Shown here piece after piece: positions 14,370 to 20,854 of a DNA stretch of 20,854 bases (positions are counted from its first letter, which is position 1; the number at the start of each line of letters is the position of its first letter). Source of the stretch: Clostridiales bacterium (GTDB taxonomy: Bacteria > Bacillota > Clostridia > Oscillospirales > Oscillospiraceae); contig DXYV01000048.1 in the NCBI GenBank assembly GCA_019415645.1, positions 1-20,854 on the forward strand, written 5' to 3'. Both the position numbers and the translations under genes were made by a program. The notes beneath the pieces are model-generated. The model was not told the origin of the DNA and made no database searches. It saw only the letters and a list, made by a program, of their open reading frames with translations.

Positions 14370-14608
14370 AACGATGAATGCTCCTTTCCATGTCCGGGCG
14401 TATTCCCGTCGCCCTCTCTCGGTCTGCGACTATTTTACAACTTTTTTATGGGTTCCGTCGCCCTCCAAACGAGGGAACCTGTCGAAAAATCGGACAGGAA
14501 ACCGGAATTGGGAGGTTTTTAGACAGATTTCAGGATTTGTCCACTATAAAATTATGAAGAAATCGGCTATCATAACACTGTATGCAGGACCCGCAAGGAG
14601 GAATGACC
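14370..14608. other. 239-base divergent intergenic region of the radical SAM pair
   Basis: It contains CCCTC/GAGGG (14461-14465 with 14471-14475) nested within GGTTCC/GGAACC (14451-14456 with 14474-14479). Next comes CCTGTC/GACAGG (14478-14483 with 14493-14498), then AAACC/GGTTT near 14500-14518 before a T-run. Possible promoter elements are TAGACA (14520-14525) with TATAAA (14545-14550, 19-base spacer) for the plus strand and TAAAAT (14432-14437) for the minus strand; both are weak. The row of hairpins could be a leader or a regulator site. Nothing more definite was seen. Confidence 0.35.
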
Positions 14609-15622
14609 GTGGACATCAAAAAACTGGTGTTGGAATCGGTTGTGCGACACTATATCCAGGAAATTTCGGAGGACCCTCGGCGGGGGATTCGGAAGTTGGT
14701 GGATCTGGGCCAACAGAATACCAAGGGCGGATTTCGTGACAACTTTCTTCGATTCAGCCATAATTTGCTGCGGGATGAGGAAAGCCCCTACTATATTCTG
14801 GTGCACAATGCGGTGGAGAAGATTGATTCGAATACGCTGGAATGCGTATGCATCAATTTGGGCTACAACAGCTGGACCAAAGGGGCCGGACTGCTGCGGC
14901 GGACCCAGCAGGAGAAGGGCATCACGCTGCCCTGGAATGTGACCTTTCATCTGGATGACGGCGTGGAGCAGCGGGGCCTTCGGTGGTGCCGGACATTCAT
15001 GGAGGCGGGCCAGCGGCAGGGCATCTGTTCCTATTCCTTCCTGACGGCGCCGGGCTTTCAGGCGTGGGAAGAGCTATGTGGGATTCTGCGGGCATTTCCC
15101 GACTGCGGTATCTTCCTTTTTCTGCCGGACGGGGCGGTGGAGTGGGACGCGGAGAGTCTGGCCAGGCTCCATAATACAGTCCTTTTGGTGGATTCCACTG
15201 CCCAGGACTGGGAGAAGGACCTGAACGACTTGTGCGGAAATGGCTGCATGTGCGGGCTCTACCGGACCTATGGCAGCGAGGAAGATGCAGAGGAGATCAC
15301 ATCCGGACGCTGGCTGGATCAGGCCGCCGGATATCCCACCGCCTGCGCCATGGCAGTGGCGATGCCGGAGGCCTCCGAGTCCCTGTGCGCGCAGGTACGC
15401 GATTACATCGTTCAGGCCCGGGGCAATCCCCAGGCCCCGACCATTCCAGTGGACTATTACAGCGATTTTACCGCCATCAGCAATGTGATTGTGGGCACCT
15501 CGGCCTTTTTGGGAATCCAGGCGGACGGCACGGTGACGACGTCGGATGGCCGGCGGGAATTGTCGGCAGATAAGCAGGTGGATTGGAGCCAGCCGGAGGC
15601 CCTTCTGCTCCGCGGCGTATAA
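14609..15622 (+). CDS. radical SAM-like paralogue lacking the cluster cysteines (putative pseudoenzyme)
   Basis: A 337-aa protein that by eye aligns along most of its length with the divergent radical SAM protein. N-terminal YIQEISEDPRRGIRKLVDL matches YLEKDPEGNIPKVMDLVDR. LPWNVTFHLD (about 107-116) matches VPWAILLD, FPDCGIFLF matches HPDCEFLSF, and FLGIQADGTV matches YLHINAKGDV. Where the partner has CNLHCTGC there is VEQRGLRWC, and the TGGEP and SPASM cysteines are also missing. It therefore should not bind the catalytic cluster; a binding, chaperone or regulatory role is inferred. GTG 14609 is chosen because AAGGAGG (14595-14601) sits seven bases before it; ATG 14603 would be one base from it, and ATG 14582 has no site. 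A strong terminator follows. Confidence 0.72.
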   Translation: MDIKKLVLESVVRHYIQEISEDPRRGIRKLVDLGQQNTKGGFRDNFLRFSHNLLRDEESPYYILVHNAVEKIDSNTLECVCINLGYNSWTKGAGLLRRTQQEKGITLPWNVTFHLDDGVEQRGLRWCRTFMEAGQRQGICSYSFLTAPGFQAWEELCGILRAFPDCGIFLFLPDGAVEWDAESLARLHNTVLLVDSTAQDWEKDLNDLCGNGCMCGLYRTYGSEEDAEEITSGRWLDQAAGYPTACAMAVAMPEASESLCAQVRDYIVQARGNPQAPTIPVDYYSDFTAISNVIVGTSAFLGIQADGTVTTSDGRRELSADKQVDWSQPEALLLRGV

Positions 15623-15641
15623 AGGAAAACGGACGAAATAG

Positions 15642-15680
15642 AGCAGGCGGCGTATGGGACTCCATACGCCGCCTGCTTTT
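15642..15680. terminator. strong terminator between the radical SAM-like gene and tetR
   Basis: AGCAGGCGGCGTATGG (15642-15657) pairs perfectly over 16 bases with CCATACGCCGCCTGCT (15662-15677), loop GACT, ending in four T (15677-15680). It lies between convergent genes and probably serves both, although the minus-strand T-tract is poorer. Confidence 0.9.
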
Positions 15681-15689
15681 CGTCTATTT

Positions 15690-16259
15690 TTATGCGTCGT
15701 GTTCAAATTCTTCCGGCATGCCGCGAAAGACGCTCTTTGCCAGAGCGACCAGCAGGGAACGGCAAAGGGAAAGGTAGGTGTCCGGCTCCATAGGCGTGGG
15801 CTCCGACAGCCAGCGCACAATAGAAGCCAGCAGCGCGTCAGAGAGGAAGGTGATGTAGAAATCGGAGACCGTTACATCCTGCTCGTGGAACAGCTCCTGA
15901 GTAAAGACTTGGAGGAAGGGATGGATGGCCTGAATGAAATAGTCCCGGAAGGAGTTTTGACCCTCAATGGACAGAGCGCGACGGTAAAAGACGCGCTCCC
16001 GGTAAAAATAGCGGCACATACAGGCCAGGAGGGACCAGCCGCTGGTGTCTTCGTCTACCTGGAGGGTCTCTACAAATTCGGATTCGAAAATCCAGTTGAC
16101 CAGGTCCTGCTTATCCCGAAAATGGTAGTAGAAGCTCTTGCGGTTCATACCGCAGACCTCACAAATATCCCCTACACTGATTTTGGAAAAGGGATGAGCG
16201 GCCATCAATTCCTTCATGGCCTGTGCCAGAGCACGCTTTGTGATGTTGGAATCCGGCAT
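15690..16259 (-). CDS. TetR/AcrR-family transcriptional regulator
   Basis: A 189-aa repressor-type protein. The N-terminal HTH (about 8-55) reads KRALAQAMKELMAAHPFSKISVGDICEVCGMNRKSFYYHFRDKQDLVNWIF, with the family's YYHF signature; the rest is the all-helical ligand and dimer domain, of the kind found in Clostridia DhaS-like/TetR_C_8 proteins. The ligand is unknown. ATG 16259 has AGGAGG seven to eight bases upstream. The gene is divergent from the ABC module. Its own promoter (16329-16357) carries an 18-base near-palindrome over the transcription start, so it most likely represses itself and possibly the ABC operon. Confidence 0.92.
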   Translation of the reverse strand: MPDSNITKRALAQAMKELMAAHPFSKISVGDICEVCGMNRKSFYYHFRDKQDLVNWIFESEFVETLQVDEDTSGWSLLACMCRYFYRERVFYRRALSIEGQNSFRDYFIQAIHPFLQVFTQELFHEQDVTVSDFYITFLSDALLASIVRWLSEPTPMEPDTYLSLCRSLLVALAKSVFRGMPEEFEHDA

Positions 16260-16306
16260 CTTCCCACCTCCTGGGCGCCTGATGAGCCGGGTGCGGTCTG
16301 ACAGCG

Positions 16307-16324
16307 TTTGCTAACGTCAGCAAA
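16307..16324 (-). promoter_or_regulatory. candidate TetR operator
   Basis: TTTGCTAACGTCAGCAAA is a dyad of 18 bases with one mismatched pair (A/C beside the central ACGT). It covers the predicted transcription start of the tetR gene near 16322, the textbook place for autorepression. A second perfect 10-base palindrome, AAAACGTTTT, with the same ACGT core lies at 16372-16381 between the two promoters. Confidence 0.62.
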
Positions 16325-16328
16325 AGAC

Positions 16329-16357
16329 ATTATACCACAAAAAATTTTCCTGCTCAA
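16329..16357 (-). promoter_or_regulatory. tetR promoter
   Basis: On the minus strand: TTGAGC (16352-16357), a 17-base spacer, a perfect TATAAT (16329-16334). Start expected near 16322, within the operator dyad. Confidence 0.82.
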
Positions 16358-16411
16358 GCAAAAGAATTCACAAAACGTTTTCTTCTTTTTCAGCTTGCTT
16401 TCAGATAGAGA

Positions 16412-16420
16412 TGGTATGCT
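16412..16420 (+). promoter_or_regulatory. extended -10 promoter of the ABC operon
   Basis: TGG-TATGCT (TG at 16412-16413, hexamer at 16415-16420) is an extended -10 with no good -35 at the usual distance (TTGCTT at 16395-16400 is only 14 bases away). Start expected near 16427, upstream of the AGGAGG at 16446-16451. Confidence 0.45.
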
Positions 16421-16459
16421 GGCGTTGTTTGAAACTGCTTTGCATAGGAGGATAGGACC

Positions 16460-17521
16460 TTGATCGAAGTGCGAGAACTGGTGAAGCGCTATGGCGACCG
16501 CCTGGCGGTGGACCATCTGAGCTTCACGGTGGATAAGGGCTGCATCTACGGATTCCTCGGACCGAACGGAGCGGGCAAATCCACCACCATGAATATTATG
16601 ACTGGGTACCTCAGCGCCACCGAAGGCGAGGTGCTGGTAGACGGCTACAGCATCGCGGAGGAGCCCAACGCGGCGAAGGCCTGCATCGGGTATCTGCCGG
16701 AGCTGCCGCCCCTCTACACGGACATGACGGTGCGGGAATATCTGGACTTCGCGGCGGGGCTGAAACGGGTGCCGAAGGACGAGCGGGAGGAGCAGATCGA
16801 CCGCATCCTGGAGATGACCCAGACCGACGATGTATCCGGCCGCCTGATCCGCAATCTGTCCAAGGGCTACAAGCAGCGGGTGGGGTTGGCCCAGGCGCTG
16901 GTGGGGTTCCCGGACATTTTGATCCTGGACGAGCCTACCGTCGGTCTGGACCCCAAGCAGATTTTAGAGATTCGCAATCTGATTCGCGACCTGGCCCGGG
17001 AGCACACCGTGATTCTCAGCTCCCATATCCTGTCTGAGGTTCAGGAGCTGTGCGATCAGATCTTCATTATCCATCACGGACGCATGGTGGCCCAGGGCAC
17101 GCCCGCGGAGCTGGAGCGGGAGCTGACCGGCGCGCCCCGGCTGCAGCTGGTGGTCAAGAGTAACGCGCCGGAGCAGGCGGTCCTGCCGCTGCGCCAGGTC
17201 ACGGGCGTGGCGGAGGCAGCAGCCCGGCCGGGCGAGGAGCCGGGTACAGTGGCGCTGGAGCTGACCTGCGACGAGACCTCTGATCCCCGGGAGGGCGTGT
17301 TCCGTGCCTGTGTAGCGGCGGACCTGCCTATCCTGGAACTGAAGCGGGAGTCCATGACTCTGGAGCACATCTTCCTGGAGCTGACTGCGGATGCGGCACC
17401 CGCACCGGAGGAGAAACGGAAGCGTTTTGCCCGGAAGAAAAAGGAATCCAGGCCAGAATCCGAAGCGGAAACGCACACACCGGAACAGCCGGCAGATGAC
17501 GACGGGGAGGTGGGCGTATGA
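16460..17521 (+). CDS. ABC transporter ATP-binding protein, GldA-like
   Basis: A 353-aa nucleotide-binding subunit powering the membrane protein encoded next. Walker A GPNGAGKST (34-42), signature LSKGY (133-137), Walker B ILILDEP (153-159; D157, E158) and H-loop H189 are all intact. The Q-loop region reads YLPELPPLY, as in the Gld/ABC-2 group. A C-terminal domain (about 225-310) follows the core, then a charged, probably disordered tail (about 310-353) rich in Arg/Lys then Glu/Asp. The start is TTG at 16460: AGGAGG lies eight bases upstream and no ATG fits. The stop overlaps the next start (ATGA). Divergent from tetR. Confidence 0.93.
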   Translation: MIEVRELVKRYGDRLAVDHLSFTVDKGCIYGFLGPNGAGKSTTMNIMTGYLSATEGEVLVDGYSIAEEPNAAKACIGYLPELPPLYTDMTVREYLDFAAGLKRVPKDEREEQIDRILEMTQTDDVSGRLIRNLSKGYKQRVGLAQALVGFPDILILDEPTVGLDPKQILEIRNLIRDLAREHTVILSSHILSEVQELCDQIFIIHHGRMVAQGTPAELERELTGAPRLQLVVKSNAPEQAVLPLRQVTGVAEAAARPGEEPGTVALELTCDETSDPREGVFRACVAADLPILELKRESMTLEHIFLELTADAAPAPEEKRKRFARKKKESRPESEAETHTPEQPADDDGEVGV

Positions 17522-19557
17522 AAGCCATTTACAAACGGGAACTGCGCTCCTACTTCACCTCTATGGTGGGCTATGTGTTCATCGCGGTCATGGTGTTTTT
17601 TGCCGGCATTTACTTCATGGCCTACAATATCTACAACGGGTATCCCTCCTTTGGTTATACCCTGCTCAGCTGCACCATCATCTTCATGGTGACCATCCCA
17701 ATTTTGACCATGCGTTCCATGGCGGAGGACCGGCGCAGCAAGACCGACCAGATGCTGCTGACCGCACCGGTGTCCCTTACCGGGGTGGTCATGGGCAAAT
17801 ATCTGGCCATGGTGACGGTGTTTGCCATCCCCATGGCGATCTATGCCCTGTGCCCGCTGATCATTGGACTGAACGGCAGTGCCACCTTTGCGGCGGATTA
17901 CGCCGCGATTCTGGCTTTTTTCCTGATGGGCTGTGTGTTCATCGCCATCGGTATGCTGCTCTCCGCCCTGACAGAGAGCCAGATCATCGCCGCTGTGGGC
18001 ACCTTCGCGGTGCTGCTGGTGCTCTATCTGTGGACCGATCTGGTCTCCTTCCTGCCGGACGCCCTTTCCGAGATGCTGGGGGCCTTCAATTTTCAAGGCG
18101 TACTGCAAAATTTCGCCTATTATAATGTGTTTGACCTGGGCGGGCTGGTACTCTACCTGTCCATGACCGCAGTGTTCGTGTTTCTGACCATTCAGGTGCT
18201 CCAGCGGCGCAAGGGCGTCACCTCGGCGGTGACGGTGGTCGTGGTGGTCGCCATCGCTGTGGTGGCTAATCTGGTGGTGGGCCAGCTGCCCTCCAACCTG
18301 ACGGAGCGAGACTTGACCGACAACAGCCTCTACACCGTCTCCGATACCTCGGTGGAATATCTGGCGGAACTGAACACGCCGGTAGAGGTGGTGGTCATGG
18401 CACGGGAGAGCGACGTGGACGAGCGCATCACCAAGTTCCTGCACAATTACGCGGCCCTTTCCGACCAGATCACTCTGACCTTTATCGACCCGGTGGAGCA
18501 CCCCTCCGCCCTGGAGGAATATGATACCTCGGCCAATACCGTGGTGGTGTTGAGCTCGGAGACCGGTAAGCAGCGCGCGATCTCCTTTGACGATATGCTG
18601 GTGCCCGATTATATGTCCTATTACTACTACGGCACGGTCAGCTATACCGAGTTCGACGCGGACGGCCAGATGACCTCCGCGGTGGACTATGTCACCTCCG
18701 AGAACAGCCATGTGATCTACTTGGCGGAAAACCACGGAGAGCAATCCCTGGGCTCCTCGGTGACTGACGCCATCGACAAGGCCAACCTGAGCACCGATAC
18801 CGTCAGCCTGCTGCTGGACGGCGGCGTGCCGGAGGACTGCTCGCTGCTTCTGTTCAATCAGCCGTCCACCGACCTGTCCGCCGACGAGGTGGAGCTGGTG
18901 GAGGATTATCTGGAGCAGGGCGGTCAGGTGATGATTCTGCTCAACCGGACCGATTTGAGCAACTTCAACCAGATTCTGTCCGACTACGGCCTGACCATGG
19001 CCCAGGGCTATATCGGCGACGCAGCCAATTACTATGTGCAGTACGGCAGCTTCTACTTCAGCGGTACCCTGTCCGGCTCCAACGAGATCACGTCGGACTT
19101 TGACAGCGACGACCTCAGCCTGCTGTACGGCGCCCATGGTATGACGGAGAGCACACCGATCCGGGACACCATTGAGGTGGACGCTTTCCTGACTACTACG
19201 GAGCAGGGCTACTCCGACGCCACCGGAGAGACCGGGACCTATATTCTGGGCGCGGTGGCCACGGAGGAGATCGACGACGAGACCACGGCCCGTCTGACGG
19301 TATTTACCACGGAGAGTGTGGTGGACGACGAGATCATCACCTACAACCCCAGTATGATCAATCTGGACCTGTTTGTGAACGCCCTGACCGCGGGCTTTGA
19401 GGATATCAGCAGCATCTCCATCCCGGCTAAGAGCCTGGAGATCACCTACAACACCTTCACCAACGCCGGTCTGTGGAGCACCCTGTATCTTGCGGTCATC
19501 CCCCTGGTTACCTTGATCGGCGGCCTGATCTATTGGATGAACCGGAGGAAGAAATAA
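17518..19557 (+). CDS. GldF-GldG fusion: ABC permease joined to an extracytoplasmic Gld-type domain
   Basis: A 679-aa membrane protein. Residues 1-228 form an ABC-2/GldF-like permease with six predicted membrane segments (for example GYVFIAVMVFFAGIYFMAY and VVMGKYLAMVTVFAIPMAIYALC). A seventh segment (about 236-255, TSAVTVVVVVAIAVVANLVV) opens a GldG-like part. Its large outward domain (about 257-655) carries the NSLYTVSDTSVEYLAEL start typical of GldG/DUF4350-like proteins, and it ends in a C-terminal membrane segment (about 656-674) and NRRKK. In Bacteroidetes GldF and GldG are separate and serve gliding; in Firmicutes the role is unknown. ATG 17518 overlaps the ATPase stop and has GGGGAGG upstream. 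The stop overlaps the next start by one base. Confidence 0.88.
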   Translation: MKAIYKRELRSYFTSMVGYVFIAVMVFFAGIYFMAYNIYNGYPSFGYTLLSCTIIFMVTIPILTMRSMAEDRRSKTDQMLLTAPVSLTGVVMGKYLAMVTVFAIPMAIYALCPLIIGLNGSATFAADYAAILAFFLMGCVFIAIGMLLSALTESQIIAAVGTFAVLLVLYLWTDLVSFLPDALSEMLGAFNFQGVLQNFAYYNVFDLGGLVLYLSMTAVFVFLTIQVLQRRKGVTSAVTVVVVVAIAVVANLVVGQLPSNLTERDLTDNSLYTVSDTSVEYLAELNTPVEVVVMARESDVDERITKFLHNYAALSDQITLTFIDPVEHPSALEEYDTSANTVVVLSSETGKQRAISFDDMLVPDYMSYYYYGTVSYTEFDADGQMTSAVDYVTSENSHVIYLAENHGEQSLGSSVTDAIDKANLSTDTVSLLLDGGVPEDCSLLLFNQPSTDLSADEVELVEDYLEQGGQVMILLNRTDLSNFNQILSDYGLTMAQGYIGDAANYYVQYGSFYFSGTLSGSNEITSDFDSDDLSLLYGAHGMTESTPIRDTIEVDAFLTTTEQGYSDATGETGTYILGAVATEEIDDETTARLTVFTTESVVDDEIITYNPSMINLDLFVNALTAGFEDISSISIPAKSLEITYNTFTNAGLWSTLYLAVIPLVTLIGGLIYWMNRRKK

Positions 19558-20603
19558 TGAAAAAACAGACCAAGCAGCTGCTGGCTCTGGCCGGCGTGCT
19601 GGTCCTCTGCGTGGGCGTCTATGCCGGTTTGCGGGTATGGAATGCCGGAGCGGAGGAACGGGAGGCGGCCGCCGCCGACTATGTGGTCCAGCTGACCGAT
19701 GTGACCGCCCTCTCCTTTGACAACGGCGGGGGAACGCTGGCCTTTACCAGGACAGACGACGGCTGGACACTGGATGGGGATGCGGACTTCCCGGTGGATG
19801 GGACCTATCTGGACGCGCTGGCCAACGGCCTGGAGTCGGTAGAGGCGGAGCGCATCCTGGAGGACCCGGACGAATTGGCCGACTACGGCCTGGAGGACCC
19901 GGCCTACACCCTGTCCGCCGAGACGGCGGACGGGGAGAGCGTGACCCTCTATCTGGGAAATCTGGACGCCACCAGCTCCAACCGCTATGCCATGCGGGAG
20001 GGGGACGAGCGGATCTATACGATCTCCACCTCATTGGCCACGCTGATGGACTATGATCTGCTGGATCTGATGGAGCTGCCCTCCCTGCCCTCCATGAGCA
20101 GGAGCACCCTGTCCAGCGCGACCCTCTCCACCGCCGCGGAAAGCCATACCCTGACCAAGAACGAGGTCAGCCGGGAGCAGGAGGTAGAGACCGATACCGG
20201 TGAGGTGGACGAAAACGGCGATCCCATTTATGAGACCACGACCGAGACCGTGACTACCACGACCTGGTATCTGGACGGCGAGGAGGTCTCCTCGGACGCC
20301 GACGGCCTGAGCGACTGGCTGAGCGCCCTGTCCAGCCTGTATCTGGAGAGCTGCTACGCCTACAAGGCGGACAGCGACACCCTGACGGCCTGCGGCCTGA
20401 CCACCGGCAGCACCCTGTCTGTCACGGTGACGGTGGAGCAGGAGACAGAAGACAGCGAGGACACGGAGACAGAGACCGCTGCGACCACGGAGACGGTGAC
20501 GCTGACCTTCGGCTCAGCGGACAGTGAGGGGACCGGGTATTATGTGACCGTGGGCACGCCCGAGGACGGCAGCAATATCTATTTGGTGGATCTGGATATG
20601 TAG
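19557..20603 (+). CDS. DUF4340-type membrane-anchored protein, probably 3'-truncated
   Basis: A 348-aa protein with one N-terminal membrane anchor (about 7-26; LLALAGVLVLCVGVYAGL) and a large outward part. VTALSFDNGGGTLAFTRTDDGWTLDGDADFPVD, then YGLEDPAYTLSAE and YLGNLDATSSNRYAM, are the repeated DUF4340 motifs; these genes usually follow GldG-like genes. Two acidic Thr/Glu-rich inserts (about 200-240 and 293-315) look disordered. LVLC is not a proper lipobox. ATG 19557 overlaps the previous stop (TAATG), with GGAGG at 19544-19548; the open frame to 19473 is discarded. The end, SNIYLVDLDM, stops where DUF4340 proteins usually continue, and an insertion sequence begins at or just after the stop, so loss of the C-terminus is likely. 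Confidence 0.85.
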   Translation: MKKQTKQLLALAGVLVLCVGVYAGLRVWNAGAEEREAAAADYVVQLTDVTALSFDNGGGTLAFTRTDDGWTLDGDADFPVDGTYLDALANGLESVEAERILEDPDELADYGLEDPAYTLSAETADGESVTLYLGNLDATSSNRYAMREGDERIYTISTSLATLMDYDLLDLMELPSLPSMSRSTLSSATLSTAAESHTLTKNEVSREQEVETDTGEVDENGDPIYETTTETVTTTTWYLDGEEVSSDADGLSDWLSALSSLYLESCYAYKADSDTLTACGLTTGSTLSVTVTVEQETEDSEDTETETAATTETVTLTFGSADSEGTGYYVTVGTPEDGSNIYLVDLDM

Positions 20604-20638
20604 GATTACAATACATGTTGGACAAGTGAAGAAAAAGG

Positions 20639-20713
20639 ATGAAGGATAAGGCCTCATCGGTTATAGTTGAGTTACCACACACCAACTGTATGAGAGGAGG
20701 CCATATCCTTCAT
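20639..20713 (+). repeat. inverted repeat able to sequester the transposase start
   Basis: ATGAAGGATAAGGCCTC (20639-20655) and GAGGCCATATCCTTCAT (20697-20713) are complementary at 16 of 17 positions. The right arm includes part of the GAGGAGG ribosome-binding site (20694-20700) and the first bases of the transposase ATG (20712). In RNA read from outside the element the start region would be paired. Confidence 0.75.
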
Positions 20714-20854
20714 GAGCAAGAGTATAACACAGGACATGGCGTATCGGCAATCCCTGATGAAGTACGCAGAAAAATATGGAGTCAGCCGCGCCAGCCGGAA
20801 GTATAACAAAAGCCGGTCGTACATCTACTTCTGGAAGGCACGCTGGGATGGAAC
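20712..20854 (+). CDS. transposase, N-terminal part (IS3/IS481-like), partial
   Basis: The first 47 codons of a transposase that continues beyond the window. The visible part is an N-terminal helix-turn-helix DNA-binding region: MAYRQSLMKYAEKYGVSRA followed by SRKYNKSRSYIYFWKARWDG, the pattern of orphan HTH_29-like heads preceding a DDE (rve) integrase domain in IS3/IS481-type elements. The catalytic domain is not in the window, so the family call is by resemblance only. GAGGAGG lies 11 bases before the ATG and inside the sequestering hairpin. Confidence 0.75.
   Translation, partial: MSKSITQDMAYRQSLMKYAEKYGVSRASRKYNKSRSYIYFWKARWDG

Larger units (their letters stand above)
20604..20854 (+). 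mobile_element. left part of an insertion sequence, cut by the window edge
   Basis: About 108 bases after the DUF4340 stop begins a transposase gene preceded by a long inverted repeat. The exact left boundary is uncertain; TGTAGGATTAC at 20599 or TGTTGGACAAG at 20617 could be the terminal repeat, but the right end is outside the window. The DUF4340 operon being cut exactly here supports an insertion. Confidence 0.65.

Noticed and set aside
12942..14522. 526-aa open frame on the plus strand
   Set aside because: Antisense to the radical SAM gene, low-complexity shadow composition, no ribosome-binding site.
12984..15622. RiPP (modified peptide) gene cluster
   Set aside because: The radical SAM enzyme has SPASM-like cysteines, but no short precursor peptide, peptidase or dedicated exporter was found beside it.
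17074..19137. 687-aa open frame on the minus strand
   Set aside because: Shadow of the GldF-GldG and ATPase genes, His/Gln/Gly-rich, with no recognisable domain.
16460..20603. Antimicrobial-peptide resistance or sodium-export ABC operon
   Set aside because: The permease and downstream proteins carry Gld/DUF4340-type features rather than BceB- or NatB-type ones; only the ATPase is generic.
20673..20692. Transposase promoter inside the hairpin loop (TTGAGT with TGTATG)
   Set aside because: The spacer is only 14 bases and the -10 is poor, so it is not claimed.

Overview
This is a G+C-rich window from a Gram-positive, Clostridia-type genome, most likely Oscillospiraceae (Flavonifractor / Intestinimonas / Lawsonibacter-like). 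The placement rests on the 5S rRNA type, the strong AGGAGG ribosome-binding sites, the gene families (CtpE-like P-type ATPase, old-yellow-enzyme flavoprotein, Gld-like ABC module) and the style of the transposase. It is an inference, because nothing here is species-diagnostic. Coding density is high and no stretch over 300 bases lacks a gene. No CRISPR array, tRNA or phage module was seen.

Layout. (1) 1-160: 5S rRNA and terminator, the end of an rRNA operon. (2) 169-720: a DtxR/MntR-type metal regulator with a candidate self-operator, ending at a bidirectional terminator. (3) 718-4603, minus strand: an old-yellow-enzyme/FadH-type oxidoreductase with its own terminator, then an L-asparaginase and GNAT acetyltransferase operon with its own promoter. 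(4) 4707-7407, plus strand: a LysR regulator divergent from the oxidoreductase, overlapped by a tRNA-dihydrouridine synthase, which is overlapped by a Crp/Fnr regulator. (5) 7421-8801: an unrecognised 154-aa protein coupled to an amidohydrolase, behind a promoter that carries a 5-N4-5 dyad at about -40. (6) 8798-9690: a macro-domain protein (minus) and a small GIY-YIG nuclease (plus). (7) 9765-12928: a CtpE-like P-type ATPase followed by a Cys-rich DUF3795-like protein. (8) 12984-15622: a radical SAM/SPASM-type enzyme divergent from a protein that looks like a paralogue of it without the cluster cysteines. (9) 15690-20603: a TetR regulator divergent from a three-gene ABC module: ATPase, a GldF-GldG fusion, and a DUF4340 protein. 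(10) 20604-20854: the left part of an insertion sequence that runs off the window.

The most interesting item is the divergent radical SAM pair. The second protein follows the radical SAM protein block by block, but the CxxxCxxC motif and the SPASM cysteines are gone, as expected of a pseudoenzyme partner. Next come the regulators with self-contained operators (DtxR-like, TetR, and possibly Crp-like), the altered active site and cluster spacing of the oxidoreductase, the GldF-GldG fusion whose last gene seems clipped by the insertion sequence, and a hairpin that would hide the transposase start in read-through RNA.

Starts were chosen from ribosome-binding sites and promoters. Several long open frames extend upstream of the real starts (asparaginase, oxidoreductase, Dus, P-type ATPase, DUF4340, GIY-YIG) and were trimmed. 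All homology calls come from reading motifs; no database search was run.
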